From: an uncultured Collinsella sp.
Lineage (GTDB): Bacteria; Actinomycetota; Coriobacteriia; Coriobacteriales; Coriobacteriaceae
NCBI GenBank assembly: GCA_958437935.1
Contig: CAUBPS010000001.1
Span: 62,001-126,000 of the forward strand
DNA: 64,000 bases
Reading direction: 5' to 3'
In this document: piece by piece, positions 46,277-54,701 of the stretch
How positions within the stretch are numbered: position 1 is the first letter of the stretch
How the letters are laid out: every line of letters starts with the position of its first letter
The notes under the pieces: model-generated
The model's input: the letters and a program-made list of their open reading frames with translations, nothing else
Database searches by the model: none
Told to the model about the DNA's origin: nothing
Made by a program: the position numbers and the translations under genes

Positions 46277-46475
46277 CGGGCACGAGGATTCGTACACAAA
46301 CCCTGCATACGCTCCGGTCCGAGGGGCCGGGTTGAGATTTTCGCTCGGTCAAGTCCTGGCTCGCACGAAGAGCACATTAAGTGCTCTTCGGCTCGTGCGG
46401 AATCTACGAAAATCTCAACCCGGCCCCTCGGACCGGAGCTGCGGTAACTTTGCTGCGAATCCTCGTGTCCGTTGA
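46273..46475. repeat. large foldback element B, overlapping the rplJ promoter
   Basis: Inner arms 46311-46343 and 46407-46439 are perfect complements over 33 bp. Outer arms 46273-46292 and 46456-46475 match at 19 of 20 positions (TCAACGGGCACGAGGATTCG against its complement). The centre holds CGAAGAGCAC/GTGCTCTTCG around ATTAA with AGTCCTGG to the left and TCGTGCGGAA to the right, as in element A. The arm sequence is only partly related to that of A (GAGGGGCCGGGTTGAGA against GAGGGGGCGGGCCTGAGA), yet complementarity is kept in both. The outer left arm carries the -35 region of rplJ. Confidence 0.85.
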
Positions 46476-46534
46476 GCGACGCGCCCCGCGCATAACCCTT
46501 ATGTCGGTAGGCTGATGCGTTGCGTCCCTGATGG

Positions 46535-47671
46535 CTACAGGGTTGAAACGAAGGTGGACAGGCGATTTAGGCCTTCGTCCAGATTTTGGTCGGAAACGCA
46601 GTAGCTGAGGCGGATGTGGCCTTCGGTGCCGAAGCAGTCTCCGGGGACTAGGGCTACGTTGGCTTCTTTGATGGCTTTGATGCAGAAGTCTTCGCTTGTT
46701 AGGCCAAATTGTTTGATGCTGGGGAAGGTGTAGAAGGCTCCTGCGGGCTCTACTACGTCGAGGCTCATGGCGTCTAAGGCTGCGAGCACGCGTTTGCGGC
46801 GGGCTCGGTAGACTTCGAGCATGGGGGTGGGGTCGACGGTGAGGGCTCGGGCTGCGGCGTCCATTTCGAAGGAGACGGCGCTCGATACTAGGTATTGGTG
46901 AGCTTTTGCGATCTCGGCGATGACGGGTGCCGCTGCTGCGAGCCAACCCAGGCGCCAGCCGGTCATGGCCCAAGGCTTGGAGAAGCTCTCGATGACTACC
47001 GTCCGCTCACGCAGCTCCGGGTGACGCCGAGCAAAGCGCTCGTAGCCATCCACATAAACCAGGCGGTTGTATACGTCGTCGCAGACTACGTAGATGCCCA
47101 ACTGCTCCGCCACGTGCGCCACGGCGTCGAGCGATGCCGCGTTGAGGATGCAACCCGTGGGATTGTTGGGCGAGCAGATAACGATGGCCTTGGTCGCCGG
47201 GGTCACACAGGCGCGAAGCGCATCCTCGTCAATCTGAAATTGCGCAGGCTCCGTATCCAAAAAGACCGCTTTGGCGTGATTGGCCACGACGATGCTCTCG
47301 TACAGGCCAAAGGCCGGCGTGGGGATAATGACCTCGTCGCCGGGGTTGAGCATAGCCATGAATGTTGCCGACAGGGCCTCGGTCGCGCCGTCGGTCAGGA
47401 TGACCTCGTCGGCCGAAAACGTAAGGCCCGCGTCCCCCATGTAGGCAGATAACGCCTCACGCAGGGCGGGGCGACCGTTGTTGGGCGGATAGTGCGTGTC
47501 GCCGCGGTCCAACGAAGCAGTCACCTCGGCGCTAATCACATCGGGCGTGGGAAAATCGGGCTCGCCGAGCGCGAGCGCAATGCATCCTGGGTGCTGAGCG
47601 GCGAGCGCGTTGATTCGGCGGATGTCGGAGGGCTTGAGCGTGGCAAGCGAGGTATTCATGGGCAGGCGCAT
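46535..47671 (-). CDS. pyridoxal-phosphate-dependent aminotransferase, class I/II
   Basis: A 378-residue fold-type I aminotransferase. LGEPDFPTPDVI, THYPPNNGRPALREALSAY, TDGATEALSATFMAMLNPGD, SPNNPTGCIL, DDVYNRLVY and the PLP lysine in ESFSKPWAMTGWRLGW are all visible, as is the carboxylate-binding arginine near HIRLSYCV. It belongs with aspartate or aromatic aminotransferases; the exact substrate cannot be set. It is transcribed alone toward foldback element B. Confidence 0.87.
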   Translation of the reverse strand: MRLPMNTSLATLKPSDIRRINALAAQHPGCIALALGEPDFPTPDVISAEVTASLDRGDTHYPPNNGRPALREALSAYMGDAGLTFSADEVILTDGATEALSATFMAMLNPGDEVIIPTPAFGLYESIVVANHAKAVFLDTEPAQFQIDEDALRACVTPATKAIVICSPNNPTGCILNAASLDAVAHVAEQLGIYVVCDDVYNRLVYVDGYERFARRHPELRERTVVIESFSKPWAMTGWRLGWLAAAAPVIAEIAKAHQYLVSSAVSFEMDAAARALTVDPTPMLEVYRARRKRVLAALDAMSLDVVEPAGAFYTFPSIKQFGLTSEDFCIKAIKEANVALVPGDCFGTEGHIRLSYCVSDQNLDEGLNRLSTFVSTL

Positions 47672-47764
47672 GGCGTTCCTTTCGTAAGGGTTGCACTAGG
47701 ATAGCGCGGCGAGGCACCACCAGACGGTGTAACCTAAACGGAAACGGACTGGAAAGGAGATGGC

Positions 47765-48436
47765 ATGGAGACAATCGCGCGCGGCGATAAGCCCAAAACG
47801 CTGCAGACCATTGCGTATATCAGTATTCCCGATAGCGCCGATCTTGAGTTTTTGCTCTGGGACCTGCAGGATGCCATCGCCGCCTATGCACAGCTTTCCG
47901 GCACCGTACTCCCCCACCCGGTCGATTTGGAGGCGGATGATGCCGGCAGCGTTGCCGGTACCGCCGATGGCATTGTGTTCGCCGTTGAAGATGCACCCAA
48001 TGATGAAGCGATGGCGCCCATTGGGCAGGTGCTCGACCGCTTTGGCGGCGCAGGGACGCGTGTCTATGTTGTTGTCCAGGCCGACGTCGGCGGCCTCGAG
48101 CGAGCACACGGGCTCGTCGTGCGTCTGCGAGCGGCATGCGACCTTCATGAGCTGTCATGGTGCGGCGGCGTTGTCGTCTGTACCGGCAGCGGTTTCGCGG
48201 TGCTTCGTCACTCACCGCGCATGGGACTCTTGCGGCGACCGTTTTCGGAAGCGATGGACAAGCTCGTAGGCGCCGTTCGTATGGGCTGTTCGGTTGAGCA
48301 TGCGCAGCGACTTGGTGGTGGTAATGCCGAGGACGTCGACGCCGACGGCATGGCTTGCGCCGAGCCAGCCGTGCCCGTGCCGATCTGGCGAGGCGTTCTG
48401 AAACACCTCGGCGCCCGCACTCAATCAATAATCTAA
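47765..48436 (+). CDS. hypothetical protein, 223 residues
   Basis: I do not recognise this protein. The ATG follows AAAGGAGATGGC, so it is probably translated. It has no signal peptide or membrane segment. The pattern of alternating hydrophobic strands and helices (TIAYISIPDSADLEFLLWDL, then GIVFAVEDAP, TRVYVVVQAD and LSWCGGVVVCTGSG) suggests a Rossmann- or flavodoxin-like alpha/beta fold, and a leading-strand pattern as in NADPH-FMN reductases is conceivable, but no cofactor motif is clear. It is divergent from the aminotransferase gene with 93 bp between the starts. Confidence 0.6.
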   Translation: METIARGDKPKTLQTIAYISIPDSADLEFLLWDLQDAIAAYAQLSGTVLPHPVDLEADDAGSVAGTADGIVFAVEDAPNDEAMAPIGQVLDRFGGAGTRVYVVVQADVGGLERAHGLVVRLRAACDLHELSWCGGVVVCTGSGFAVLRHSPRMGLLRRPFSEAMDKLVGAVRMGCSVEHAQRLGGGNAEDVDADGMACAEPAVPVPIWRGVLKHLGARTQSII

Positions 48437-48437
48437 A

Positions 48438-49001
48438 TTAATGAGCTGCCCAGTCAACGGCTTCACTCCAACGCTCGACAAGCCGCTCCAAACGCCACGC
48501 CGCGTTGGCAGGACTCGTCGACGGCAGCACGATGGCGGGTAGCCCCGTCCGCTCTTGTAGATAGCGTTTGTAGAGTCGCCCTGCCGTACCGCCGTTACAG
48601 ACAACGACCTCGATCGGCGCGGCATCGGTAATGCGCTCGATATGTGCCGGCACAACGTTGCGAATGCTTGCGTCGCTCGAGCCCTTAATGTCGCAGCTCT
48701 CAATCACATCCCACAGGGCCACGCCGCCGTCCAGCAGCATGGCCCGCTTGGCAGCAACCGAGGCATCGAGCGTCGCGGGCACGACGCTCGCCAAAGAGTC
48801 TCCCTCGTTGGGCGGCACGGGCACACCGAGGCACGCGGCCATCACACGCCAAAAGCGATTCTGAGGGTTGCCGTAATAAAAGGCATTGGCGCGCGAAAGC
48901 ACCGAGGGAAACGATCCGAGCACCAAAATGCGCGAGTGCTGGTCGAACACGGGCTCAAACCCATGCTCAATATGTTGATAGCTCTCGTCGGACGCAGCCA
49001 T
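48438..49001 (-). CDS. DNA-deoxyinosine (hypoxanthine) glycosylase, uracil-DNA glycosylase superfamily
   Basis: A 187-residue member of the UDG superfamily family 6 (HDG). ILVLGSFPSVLSRAN and AFYYGNPQNRFWRVM are the characteristic first motif (no catalytic Asp-Pro as in UDG), and LPSTSPANAAWRLERL is the second. Such enzymes remove hypoxanthine, produced by adenine deamination, from DNA. It lies 3 bp after the GH13 gene and is probably co-transcribed although functionally unrelated. Convergent with the 47765 gene, with one base between the stops. Confidence 0.8.
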   Translation of the reverse strand: MAASDESYQHIEHGFEPVFDQHSRILVLGSFPSVLSRANAFYYGNPQNRFWRVMAACLGVPVPPNEGDSLASVVPATLDASVAAKRAMLLDGGVALWDVIESCDIKGSSDASIRNVVPAHIERITDAAPIEVVVCNGGTAGRLYKRYLQERTGLPAIVLPSTSPANAAWRLERLVERWSEAVDWAAH

Positions 49002-49004
49002 GGG

Positions 49005-50381
49005 CTAGGCTCTCAACAGATAGCGCACCTCGTAGGGTGCAAGCTCAAGGGCACCCGTTAGCTCGACCGTGGGCACGCCGTCGGCCAGCAGGTCGACAAA
49101 GGAGCCGTTGAGCTCGCCGGCTCCAAAGGTATAGGGCTCGTTCACGGCATTGACCGCCACGAGCACCGTCGCGTCGTCGCAGGCGCGCTCGAACAGCAGC
49201 TGCTTGTTCTGGATCACCACGTTGCGATAGGCACCATAGTTGAGGGCACGGGCCGCCGCGTCGTCTGCCGAGCGCAGGTGCGCGAGCTGCTTGATGAAGG
49301 CCGTCAGCTCGTTGGGCGCAGGCTCATCGAGCGCAGGTCGCAGCGCCCAGTCACCATCGGGGCCGCCCTTTTCGCCAGGAATCCCCCACTCGCTGCCATA
49401 GTAGACGCACGGAATGCCCGGCATGCCAAAGAGCATGCCATAAGCGGGGCGCAGACAGGACTTGTCGGTAAGGATGCTCGCCAGGCGCGGCACATCGTGG
49501 TTGTCGACAAACGACAGCAGATGCTTGCCGCGATAAATGCACCACGGGTCACCGCCAAACTGGCGATGTAGCGAGTGGGCGATCTCGAACATGTTGACCG
49601 AGTTAAAGCTGGAGTACAGGCCCTTGTAGCACTCGTAGTTGGTGCAGGAGTCAAGCATCTCGTCGTTGACGATCTGGTTGTAGTCGCCGTGGAGCGTCTC
49701 GCCGATCAGCACAAAGTCGGGCTTGAGCTCACGGGCAAAGGCGTGCAGGCGGCGCATAAAGTCGCGGTCGAGCATATAGGCAACGTCCAGGCGCAGGCCG
49801 TCGACGCCAAAGACGTCGGCCCAACGGCGCACGGACTCGAGCAGGTAATCGACCACGGCGGGGTTTTGCAGGTTGAGCTTCACGAGCTCAAAATGGCCTT
49901 CCCAGCCCTCGTACCAAAAGCCATCGCCATAGCAGGAGTCGCCGTCAAAGCTGATGTGGAACCAGTCCTTGTAGGGCGAGTCCCACTTGCGCTCCTGCAC
50001 ATCGCGGAAGGCCCAAAAGCCACGGCCCACATGGTTGAAGACCGCATCGAGCACCACGCGGATGCCATGGGCGTGCAGCGTCTCGCACACGGCGGCAAAA
50101 TCGGCATCCCCACCCAGGCGACGGTCGATATGGCGCAGGCTGCGCGTGTCGTAGCCATGGCTGTCGGATTCGAGCGGCGGGTTAATGAGCACAGCACCGA
50201 TGCCGAGCTCTTGCAGGTAGTCGGCCCATTGGGCGATCTTCATGATGGGCGCATCGGGGTTTGGCGCGGCGTTGACAGCCTGGGCGAGCTCATCCTCGGC
50301 AACGGGCGCGGCGTTTTCGCGCGGAGCTCCGCAAAAGCCCAGCGGATAGACCTGATAGAACGTCGTCTCGTATGCCCACAT
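49005..50381 (-). CDS. GH13 alpha-amylase family enzyme
   Basis: A 458-residue cytoplasmic glycosidase. The (beta/alpha)8 motifs are present: LDAVFNHVGRGFWA, VDGLRLDVAYMLDRD (nucleophile Asp), FVLIGETLHGDY (acid Glu) and SFVDNHDVPRLAS (third Asp). There is no signal peptide and no N-terminal maltogenic domain, so it resembles small intracellular maltodextrin-degrading enzymes; specificity is open. The C-terminal beta-sandwich is short. It is the first gene of a pair with the DNA glycosylase. Confidence 0.82.
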   Translation of the reverse strand: MWAYETTFYQVYPLGFCGAPRENAAPVAEDELAQAVNAAPNPDAPIMKIAQWADYLQELGIGAVLINPPLESDSHGYDTRSLRHIDRRLGGDADFAAVCETLHAHGIRVVLDAVFNHVGRGFWAFRDVQERKWDSPYKDWFHISFDGDSCYGDGFWYEGWEGHFELVKLNLQNPAVVDYLLESVRRWADVFGVDGLRLDVAYMLDRDFMRRLHAFARELKPDFVLIGETLHGDYNQIVNDEMLDSCTNYECYKGLYSSFNSVNMFEIAHSLHRQFGGDPWCIYRGKHLLSFVDNHDVPRLASILTDKSCLRPAYGMLFGMPGIPCVYYGSEWGIPGEKGGPDGDWALRPALDEPAPNELTAFIKQLAHLRSADDAAARALNYGAYRNVVIQNKQLLFERACDDATVLVAVNAVNEPYTFGAGELNGSFVDLLADGVPTVELTGALELAPYEVRYLLRA

Positions 50382-50452
50382 AGCAGCCTCCCGGTAAGCT
50401 CAACACAACGCCATCCATTGTATGCCTGCCGTGCATCCCCTCCTCCAAAATA

Positions 50453-50519
50453 AGTTGCGGTGAAATAGGGACTGTTGAGACCAATAAACCGGGCAAACAG
50501 TCTCTATTCCACCGCAACT
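50453..50519. repeat. 24-bp inverted repeat with AGGGACTGTT
   Basis: AGTTGCGGTGAAATAGGGAC... (50453-50476) and its complement at 50496-50519 match at 22 of 24 positions, with a 19-base loop. There is no T run. Located between the MFS gene (ends 50535) and the GH13 gene (begins 50381). It shares the GGGACTG word with other hairpins of this window. Confidence 0.75.
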
Positions 50520-50534
50520 GATGAGGGAACGTGA

Positions 50535-51731
50535 TTAGGCGACGGGCTTTGCGCGGCGTATGGCCGGGAACAGCACCGTAATGGCGAGGATGACGCCCAC
50601 GACGGTAATCGCCCCGCCCGCGAAGCCAATCCAGGAGATACCGGGACCCGAAACCACGGCGCCGCCGATCGCGGTGCCCGTGCCGATGCCGAGGTTAAAC
50701 AGGCCCGAGAAGATCGACATGGCGACGGCCGACGAATCCGCCGGCGTGTACTTGATGAGCTCGGCCTGAAACGCCACGTTAAAGGCCGTGGAGCAGCAGC
50801 CCCATAGCGCGCAAACAGCGAGAACGGCGACGAGCGACGGTGCAACCGGACCCATGAGCAGCAGAGCCACAGGCACGCCGGAGAGTGTGATAGCCAAGAA
50901 CGGAAAGCGATGGCCATCGAACAGTCGGCCGAACAGCCAGCTTCCGAGCAGACCGGAGCAGCCAAACGCCGTCAGCGTCATGGTGATGGCGCTTGCGTCG
51001 ACATGGGCGACCTGCGCCAGGAAGGGCTCGATATAGCTGTAACCCGCGTAGTAGCCGGTCGCCATAAAGACCGTGACCACGTAGAGCGCGATGAGGAACG
51101 GGTTCTTGAGCAGCTCGGGCAGCTGTTTGACGGTAAAGCGCTCACCCGCCGGCATGGCCGGGAACACGGCGGCCTGGTACACCACCGCGACGGCAGAAAA
51201 AGCCCCGACCACGGCAAACGTCATGCGCCAGCCCACGGCCAGGCCGATGGCGCGGCCGATCGGCAGGCCAAAGATCTGCGCGATGGACGAGCCCGTGGCG
51301 ATCATGCTGATGGCGAGCGCCCCATGACGCGTATCGACCAGGCGCGAGGCTATGATCGAAGCGACCGACCAGAACACGGCGTGCGAGCAGGCGACCACCA
51401 GGCGCGCGCAGACCAAAATAGGATAGGTCGGCGCCACGGCCGACAGAAACTGCCCGAGCGAGAACACGGCGAGCACGCCCAGCAGCATCCGCTTGAACTC
51501 GAAGCGCGAGGCAAACACCATAAGTGGCAACGACAGCAACATGACGCCCCAGGCGTAGACCGAGATCATGATGCCTGCCTGGGCCTCGGTGAGCGAGAAC
51601 GACGCGGCGATATCGGTCAGAAGGCCGATGGGCATAAACTCCGACGTGTTGAACACGAACGCACAACAGGCGAGCCCGATAAGCGGGAGCCACTGCTTAA
51701 TCGTGATGCCGTCTTGCCTTGCCTGACTCAT
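50535..51731 (-). CDS. MFS transporter, sugar/drug efflux type (DHA1)
   Basis: A 398-residue major facilitator with 12 hydrophobic segments. The N-terminal block CCAFVFNTSEFMPIGLLTDI and, later, LPIGRAIGLAVGWRMTFAVV are typical of AraJ/SotB-type exporters. Start at 51731 (MSQARQDG) behind GGAGA. Known relatives export sugars, sugar analogues or drugs; the substrate is not deducible. It lies behind feoAB, separated by a hairpin. Confidence 0.82.
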   Translation of the reverse strand: MSQARQDGITIKQWLPLIGLACCAFVFNTSEFMPIGLLTDIAASFSLTEAQAGIMISVYAWGVMLLSLPLMVFASRFEFKRMLLGVLAVFSLGQFLSAVAPTYPILVCARLVVACSHAVFWSVASIIASRLVDTRHGALAISMIATGSSIAQIFGLPIGRAIGLAVGWRMTFAVVGAFSAVAVVYQAAVFPAMPAGERFTVKQLPELLKNPFLIALYVVTVFMATGYYAGYSYIEPFLAQVAHVDASAITMTLTAFGCSGLLGSWLFGRLFDGHRFPFLAITLSGVPVALLLMGPVAPSLVAVLAVCALWGCCSTAFNVAFQAELIKYTPADSSAVAMSIFSGLFNLGIGTGTAIGGAVVSGPGISWIGFAGGAITVVGVILAITVLFPAIRRAKPVA

Positions 51732-51776
51732 ATATAACGTCTCCAATCATTTTGAGCGGAGGCGATTATATAGCAA

Positions 51777-51810
51777 CGGCCCCGCATCCGTCAGTACAGA
51801 TGCAGGGCCG
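51777..51810 (-). terminator. hairpin after feoAB, weak terminator
   Basis: CGGCCCCGCATC (51777-51788) pairs with GATGCAGGGCCG (51799-51810), one mismatch, ten-base loop. On the minus strand it is followed by TTGCTATATAAT, poorer in T than a strong terminator, so some transcription may pass into the MFS gene. Confidence 0.55.
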
Positions 51811-51851
51811 CAATCAACTCAATACACAGAGGTTGCGCCGTCAATAAATAG

Positions 51852-54212
51852 CTAAGCCAACCCCAGCAATATGCCCGCCGAATGCACGACAAACGCCACG
51901 ATCCAGGCGACCGTCACCTGAAACGCGAATACAGCCACGGCATAGCGCGCGCCCAACTCGCTCTTGACGGCGCCGATGGACGCCACGCAAGGCGGGTACA
52001 ACAGCGTAAAGACCAAGAACACGTAGGCGGTAAACGGCGAAAACATGGTCGACAGCGCCGCGGGCGACGTTGCGCCCAAAAGCACCGTGAGCGTCGAGAT
52101 GACGCTCTCCTTGGCAATGAGTCCGGTGACGAGCGCCGTCGACGCACGCCAGTCGCCAAAACCGAGTGGGGCCAACACCGGCGCGATGATGCTACCCAGA
52201 CCGGCAAGCAGACTCTGCGACTGATCGGCGACCACATTAAAGCGGATGTCGAACGTCTGCAGGAACCAGATGACCACGGTAGCGGCAAAGATAATGGTAA
52301 AGGCCTTGGTAATAAAGTCCTTGGCCTTATCCCATGCCAGCATCACCGTCGTCTTGACGCTCGGCAGACGGTAATTGGGGAGCTCCATGATAAACGGCAC
52401 CGGGTCGCCCTTAAATGCCGTACGGTTGAGCACCAAAGCCGCAATGCAACCGACCGCAATACCAATCAGATAGAGCGAGACCATGGCAGGAACCGTCGCC
52501 TGCGGGAAGAATGCTCCGCACAGCAGACCGTAGACCGGCAACTTGGCCGAACAGCTCATAAACGGCGTGAGCATGACCGTCATCTTGCGGTCGTGCTCGG
52601 ATGGGAGCGTACGGGTCGACATGATAGCCGGCACGGTGCAGCCAAAACCGACGAGCATGGGCACGAAGCTGCGGCCCGACAGGCCAAAGCGACGCAGTAC
52701 CTTATCCATGACAAAGGCAACGCGCGCCATGTAGCCCGAGTCTTCCAGAATGGAGAGGAACAAAAAGAGCACGACGATAATCGGCAGGAAGGTCAGCACG
52801 CTGCCCACGCCCGTAAGCACGCCGTCGACAGCCAGCGAGCGCACCACGTCGTTGGTGCCGAACGCCTTGAGACCCGCATCGGCCGAGGCGATGATGGCAG
52901 CGATGCCGTCCTCCATGAGCCCCTGCAGCGCCGCGCCGATCACGCCAAACGTCAGCCAAAAGACGAGGCCCATGATCACCAGGAACGCCGGAATGGCCGT
53001 GTAGCGACCCGTCAGGATGCGGTCGATCTTGACGGAGCGCACGTGCTCGCGGCTCTCATGCGGCTTGACGACGCAGCGCCCACACACGTCGCCGATAAAG
53101 CTAAAGCGCATATCGGCCAGCGCGGAAAGGCGGTCGGTGCCGGCTTCGCCCTCCATCTGGGTAATGATGTGCTCGATAGCGTCGAGCTCGTTGCGATCCA
53201 GGTGAAGCGCCTCGGTCACCAGCTCGTCGCCCTCAACCAGCTTAGTCGCCGCAAAACGCACCGGGATATGCGCCGTCGCGGCATGGTCCTCGATAAGGTT
53301 GGCGATGCCGTGAATGCAGCGATGCAGCGCGCCGCCGTCTGGACCATCGGGCGCGCAGAAGTCCAGGCGACCGGGGCGCTCGCGGAACCGTGCCACGTGC
53401 AAGGCATGATCCACCAGCTCGCCGATACCCTCGTTGCGGGCAGCGCTAATGGGGACAACGGGCACGCCCAACAGGCTCTCGAGCAGGTTGACGTCCACGG
53501 CGCCGCCGTTGGCCGTCACCTCGTCCATCATGTTGAGCGCGATGACCATGGGACGATCGAGCTCCATAAGCTGCAGCGTCAGGTACAGGTTACGCTCGAT
53601 GTTGGTGGCGTCGATGATGTCGATGATGGCGTCGGGGTCTTCGTCCAAGATGAATTGGCGGCTGACGATTTCTTCGCCCGTGTACGGCGACAACGAGTAA
53701 ATACCGGGCAAGTCGGTAACGCTCGCCTCGGGGTGGTTACGGATAGTGCCGTCCTTGCGGTCGACCGTCACGCCGGGAAAGTTACCGACATGCTGGTTGG
53801 AGCCCGTCAGCTGGTTGAATAACGTGGTCTTGCCGCAGTTTTGGTTGCCGGCGAGGGCAAAGTGCAGCGGCGCGCCCTCGGGCACGGCCGTCTTTGCCGC
53901 ACGGGGCGAATACGTCCCCTCGCCCAGGGCCGGATGCTCCGTCGTGCCGATTGCGGCGTTAGCGCGCGGACCCGTATCGGTGTCGTGAATACCCACAAGC
54001 TCGATGCGAGCGGCATCGTCCTTGCGCAGTGTCAACTCGTAGCCACGCAGGCGGATCTCGAGCGGGTCGCCCATGGGGGCGTACTTCATCATGGTGACTT
54101 CGGTGCCCGGCGTTAGGCCCATGTCCAAAATATGCTGTCGGAGTGCCTGATCGTCCGATGCCACCGATGCGACAACGGCGTCCTTTCCAATCTCGAGTGT
54201 ATCGAGCTTCAC
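51852..54212 (-). CDS. feoAB: fused FeoA-FeoB ferrous iron transporter
   Basis: A 786-residue fusion. Residues 1-75 are a FeoA SH3-like domain (ILDMGLTPGTEVTMM); the GTPase begins at about 117 with GNQNCGKTTLFN, followed by DLPGIYSLSPYTGEE and ALNMMDE; the rest is the FeoB membrane part with GFGCTVPAIMSTRTL, the repeated Gate motif and LIAKESVISTL. It imports Fe(II). The start is GTG behind AAAGGA. Upstream, GGTTAACC and GGCTAACCAAC (54235-54263) resemble half-sites of DtxR/IdeR-type iron repressors, a weak suggestion only. Confidence 0.93.
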   Translation of the reverse strand: MKLDTLEIGKDAVVASVASDDQALRQHILDMGLTPGTEVTMMKYAPMGDPLEIRLRGYELTLRKDDAARIELVGIHDTDTGPRANAAIGTTEHPALGEGTYSPRAAKTAVPEGAPLHFALAGNQNCGKTTLFNQLTGSNQHVGNFPGVTVDRKDGTIRNHPEASVTDLPGIYSLSPYTGEEIVSRQFILDEDPDAIIDIIDATNIERNLYLTLQLMELDRPMVIALNMMDEVTANGGAVDVNLLESLLGVPVVPISAARNEGIGELVDHALHVARFRERPGRLDFCAPDGPDGGALHRCIHGIANLIEDHAATAHIPVRFAATKLVEGDELVTEALHLDRNELDAIEHIITQMEGEAGTDRLSALADMRFSFIGDVCGRCVVKPHESREHVRSVKIDRILTGRYTAIPAFLVIMGLVFWLTFGVIGAALQGLMEDGIAAIIASADAGLKAFGTNDVVRSLAVDGVLTGVGSVLTFLPIIVVLFLFLSILEDSGYMARVAFVMDKVLRRFGLSGRSFVPMLVGFGCTVPAIMSTRTLPSEHDRKMTVMLTPFMSCSAKLPVYGLLCGAFFPQATVPAMVSLYLIGIAVGCIAALVLNRTAFKGDPVPFIMELPNYRLPSVKTTVMLAWDKAKDFITKAFTIIFAATVVIWFLQTFDIRFNVVADQSQSLLAGLGSIIAPVLAPLGFGDWRASTALVTGLIAKESVISTLTVLLGATSPAALSTMFSPFTAYVFLVFTLLYPPCVASIGAVKSELGARYAVAVFAFQVTVAWIVAFVVHSAGILLGLA

Positions 54213-54333
54213 GCGCTCATCCTTTCGTTAGACGCGGTTAACCGTTTACCGGGGCTAACCAACTCGTAACGACAAATGATAGCGCTCTGAACTATTTTAT
54301 AAAGTCAAATACCGATGTTTACCTGCGCAAACT

Positions 54334-54654
54334 TTATGCGGTGCGCCCCGAAAGCTCTTTGCGCATACCGCTCAGCGAGATCGAAATGGAACCCGACCGC
54401 GCGGTAGCAGTGAGTCGATCACCCTCAACCGACCCCGTGCATGTAAAGGGCGCCTTGCCCATCAGGACGTGGGAGATAGTACCCGAGAGCTCAAAGAAAT
54501 CGCACTCAGCGCGGGCACCCGAGAGAGCGATATTGAGACCCCTGACGTTTAGTACTGCCCTGAGCGCGCCGTTCACCCCATGTGAAAACGTCACCTCGCC
54601 GCGCTTGCTCCCCACCGGCGTCTGGGCCAAAACCACATACGTACCCTCAAGCAT
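54334..54654 (-). CDS. small protein of unknown function, 106 residues
   Basis: Not recognised. The start at 54654 (MLEGTYVVLAQTPVGSKRG) has GAGGAGGAG upstream. The sequence alternates short beta-like strands (EVTFSHGV, LRAVLNVRGLNIAL, DRLTATARSGSISISL) and has no signal peptide or membrane helix; it may be a small beta-barrel or a stand-alone binding domain. It lies 47 bp after the alpha/beta hydrolase gene on the same strand and could be co-transcribed with it. Confidence 0.6.
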   Translation of the reverse strand: MLEGTYVVLAQTPVGSKRGEVTFSHGVNGALRAVLNVRGLNIALSGARAECDFFELSGTISHVLMGKAPFTCTGSVEGDRLTATARSGSISISLSGMRKELSGRTA

Positions 54655-54701
54655 GGCTCCTCCTCTAAGCAGACTTTTTGAAACGGGCAAGTAGTCTACT
54701 T

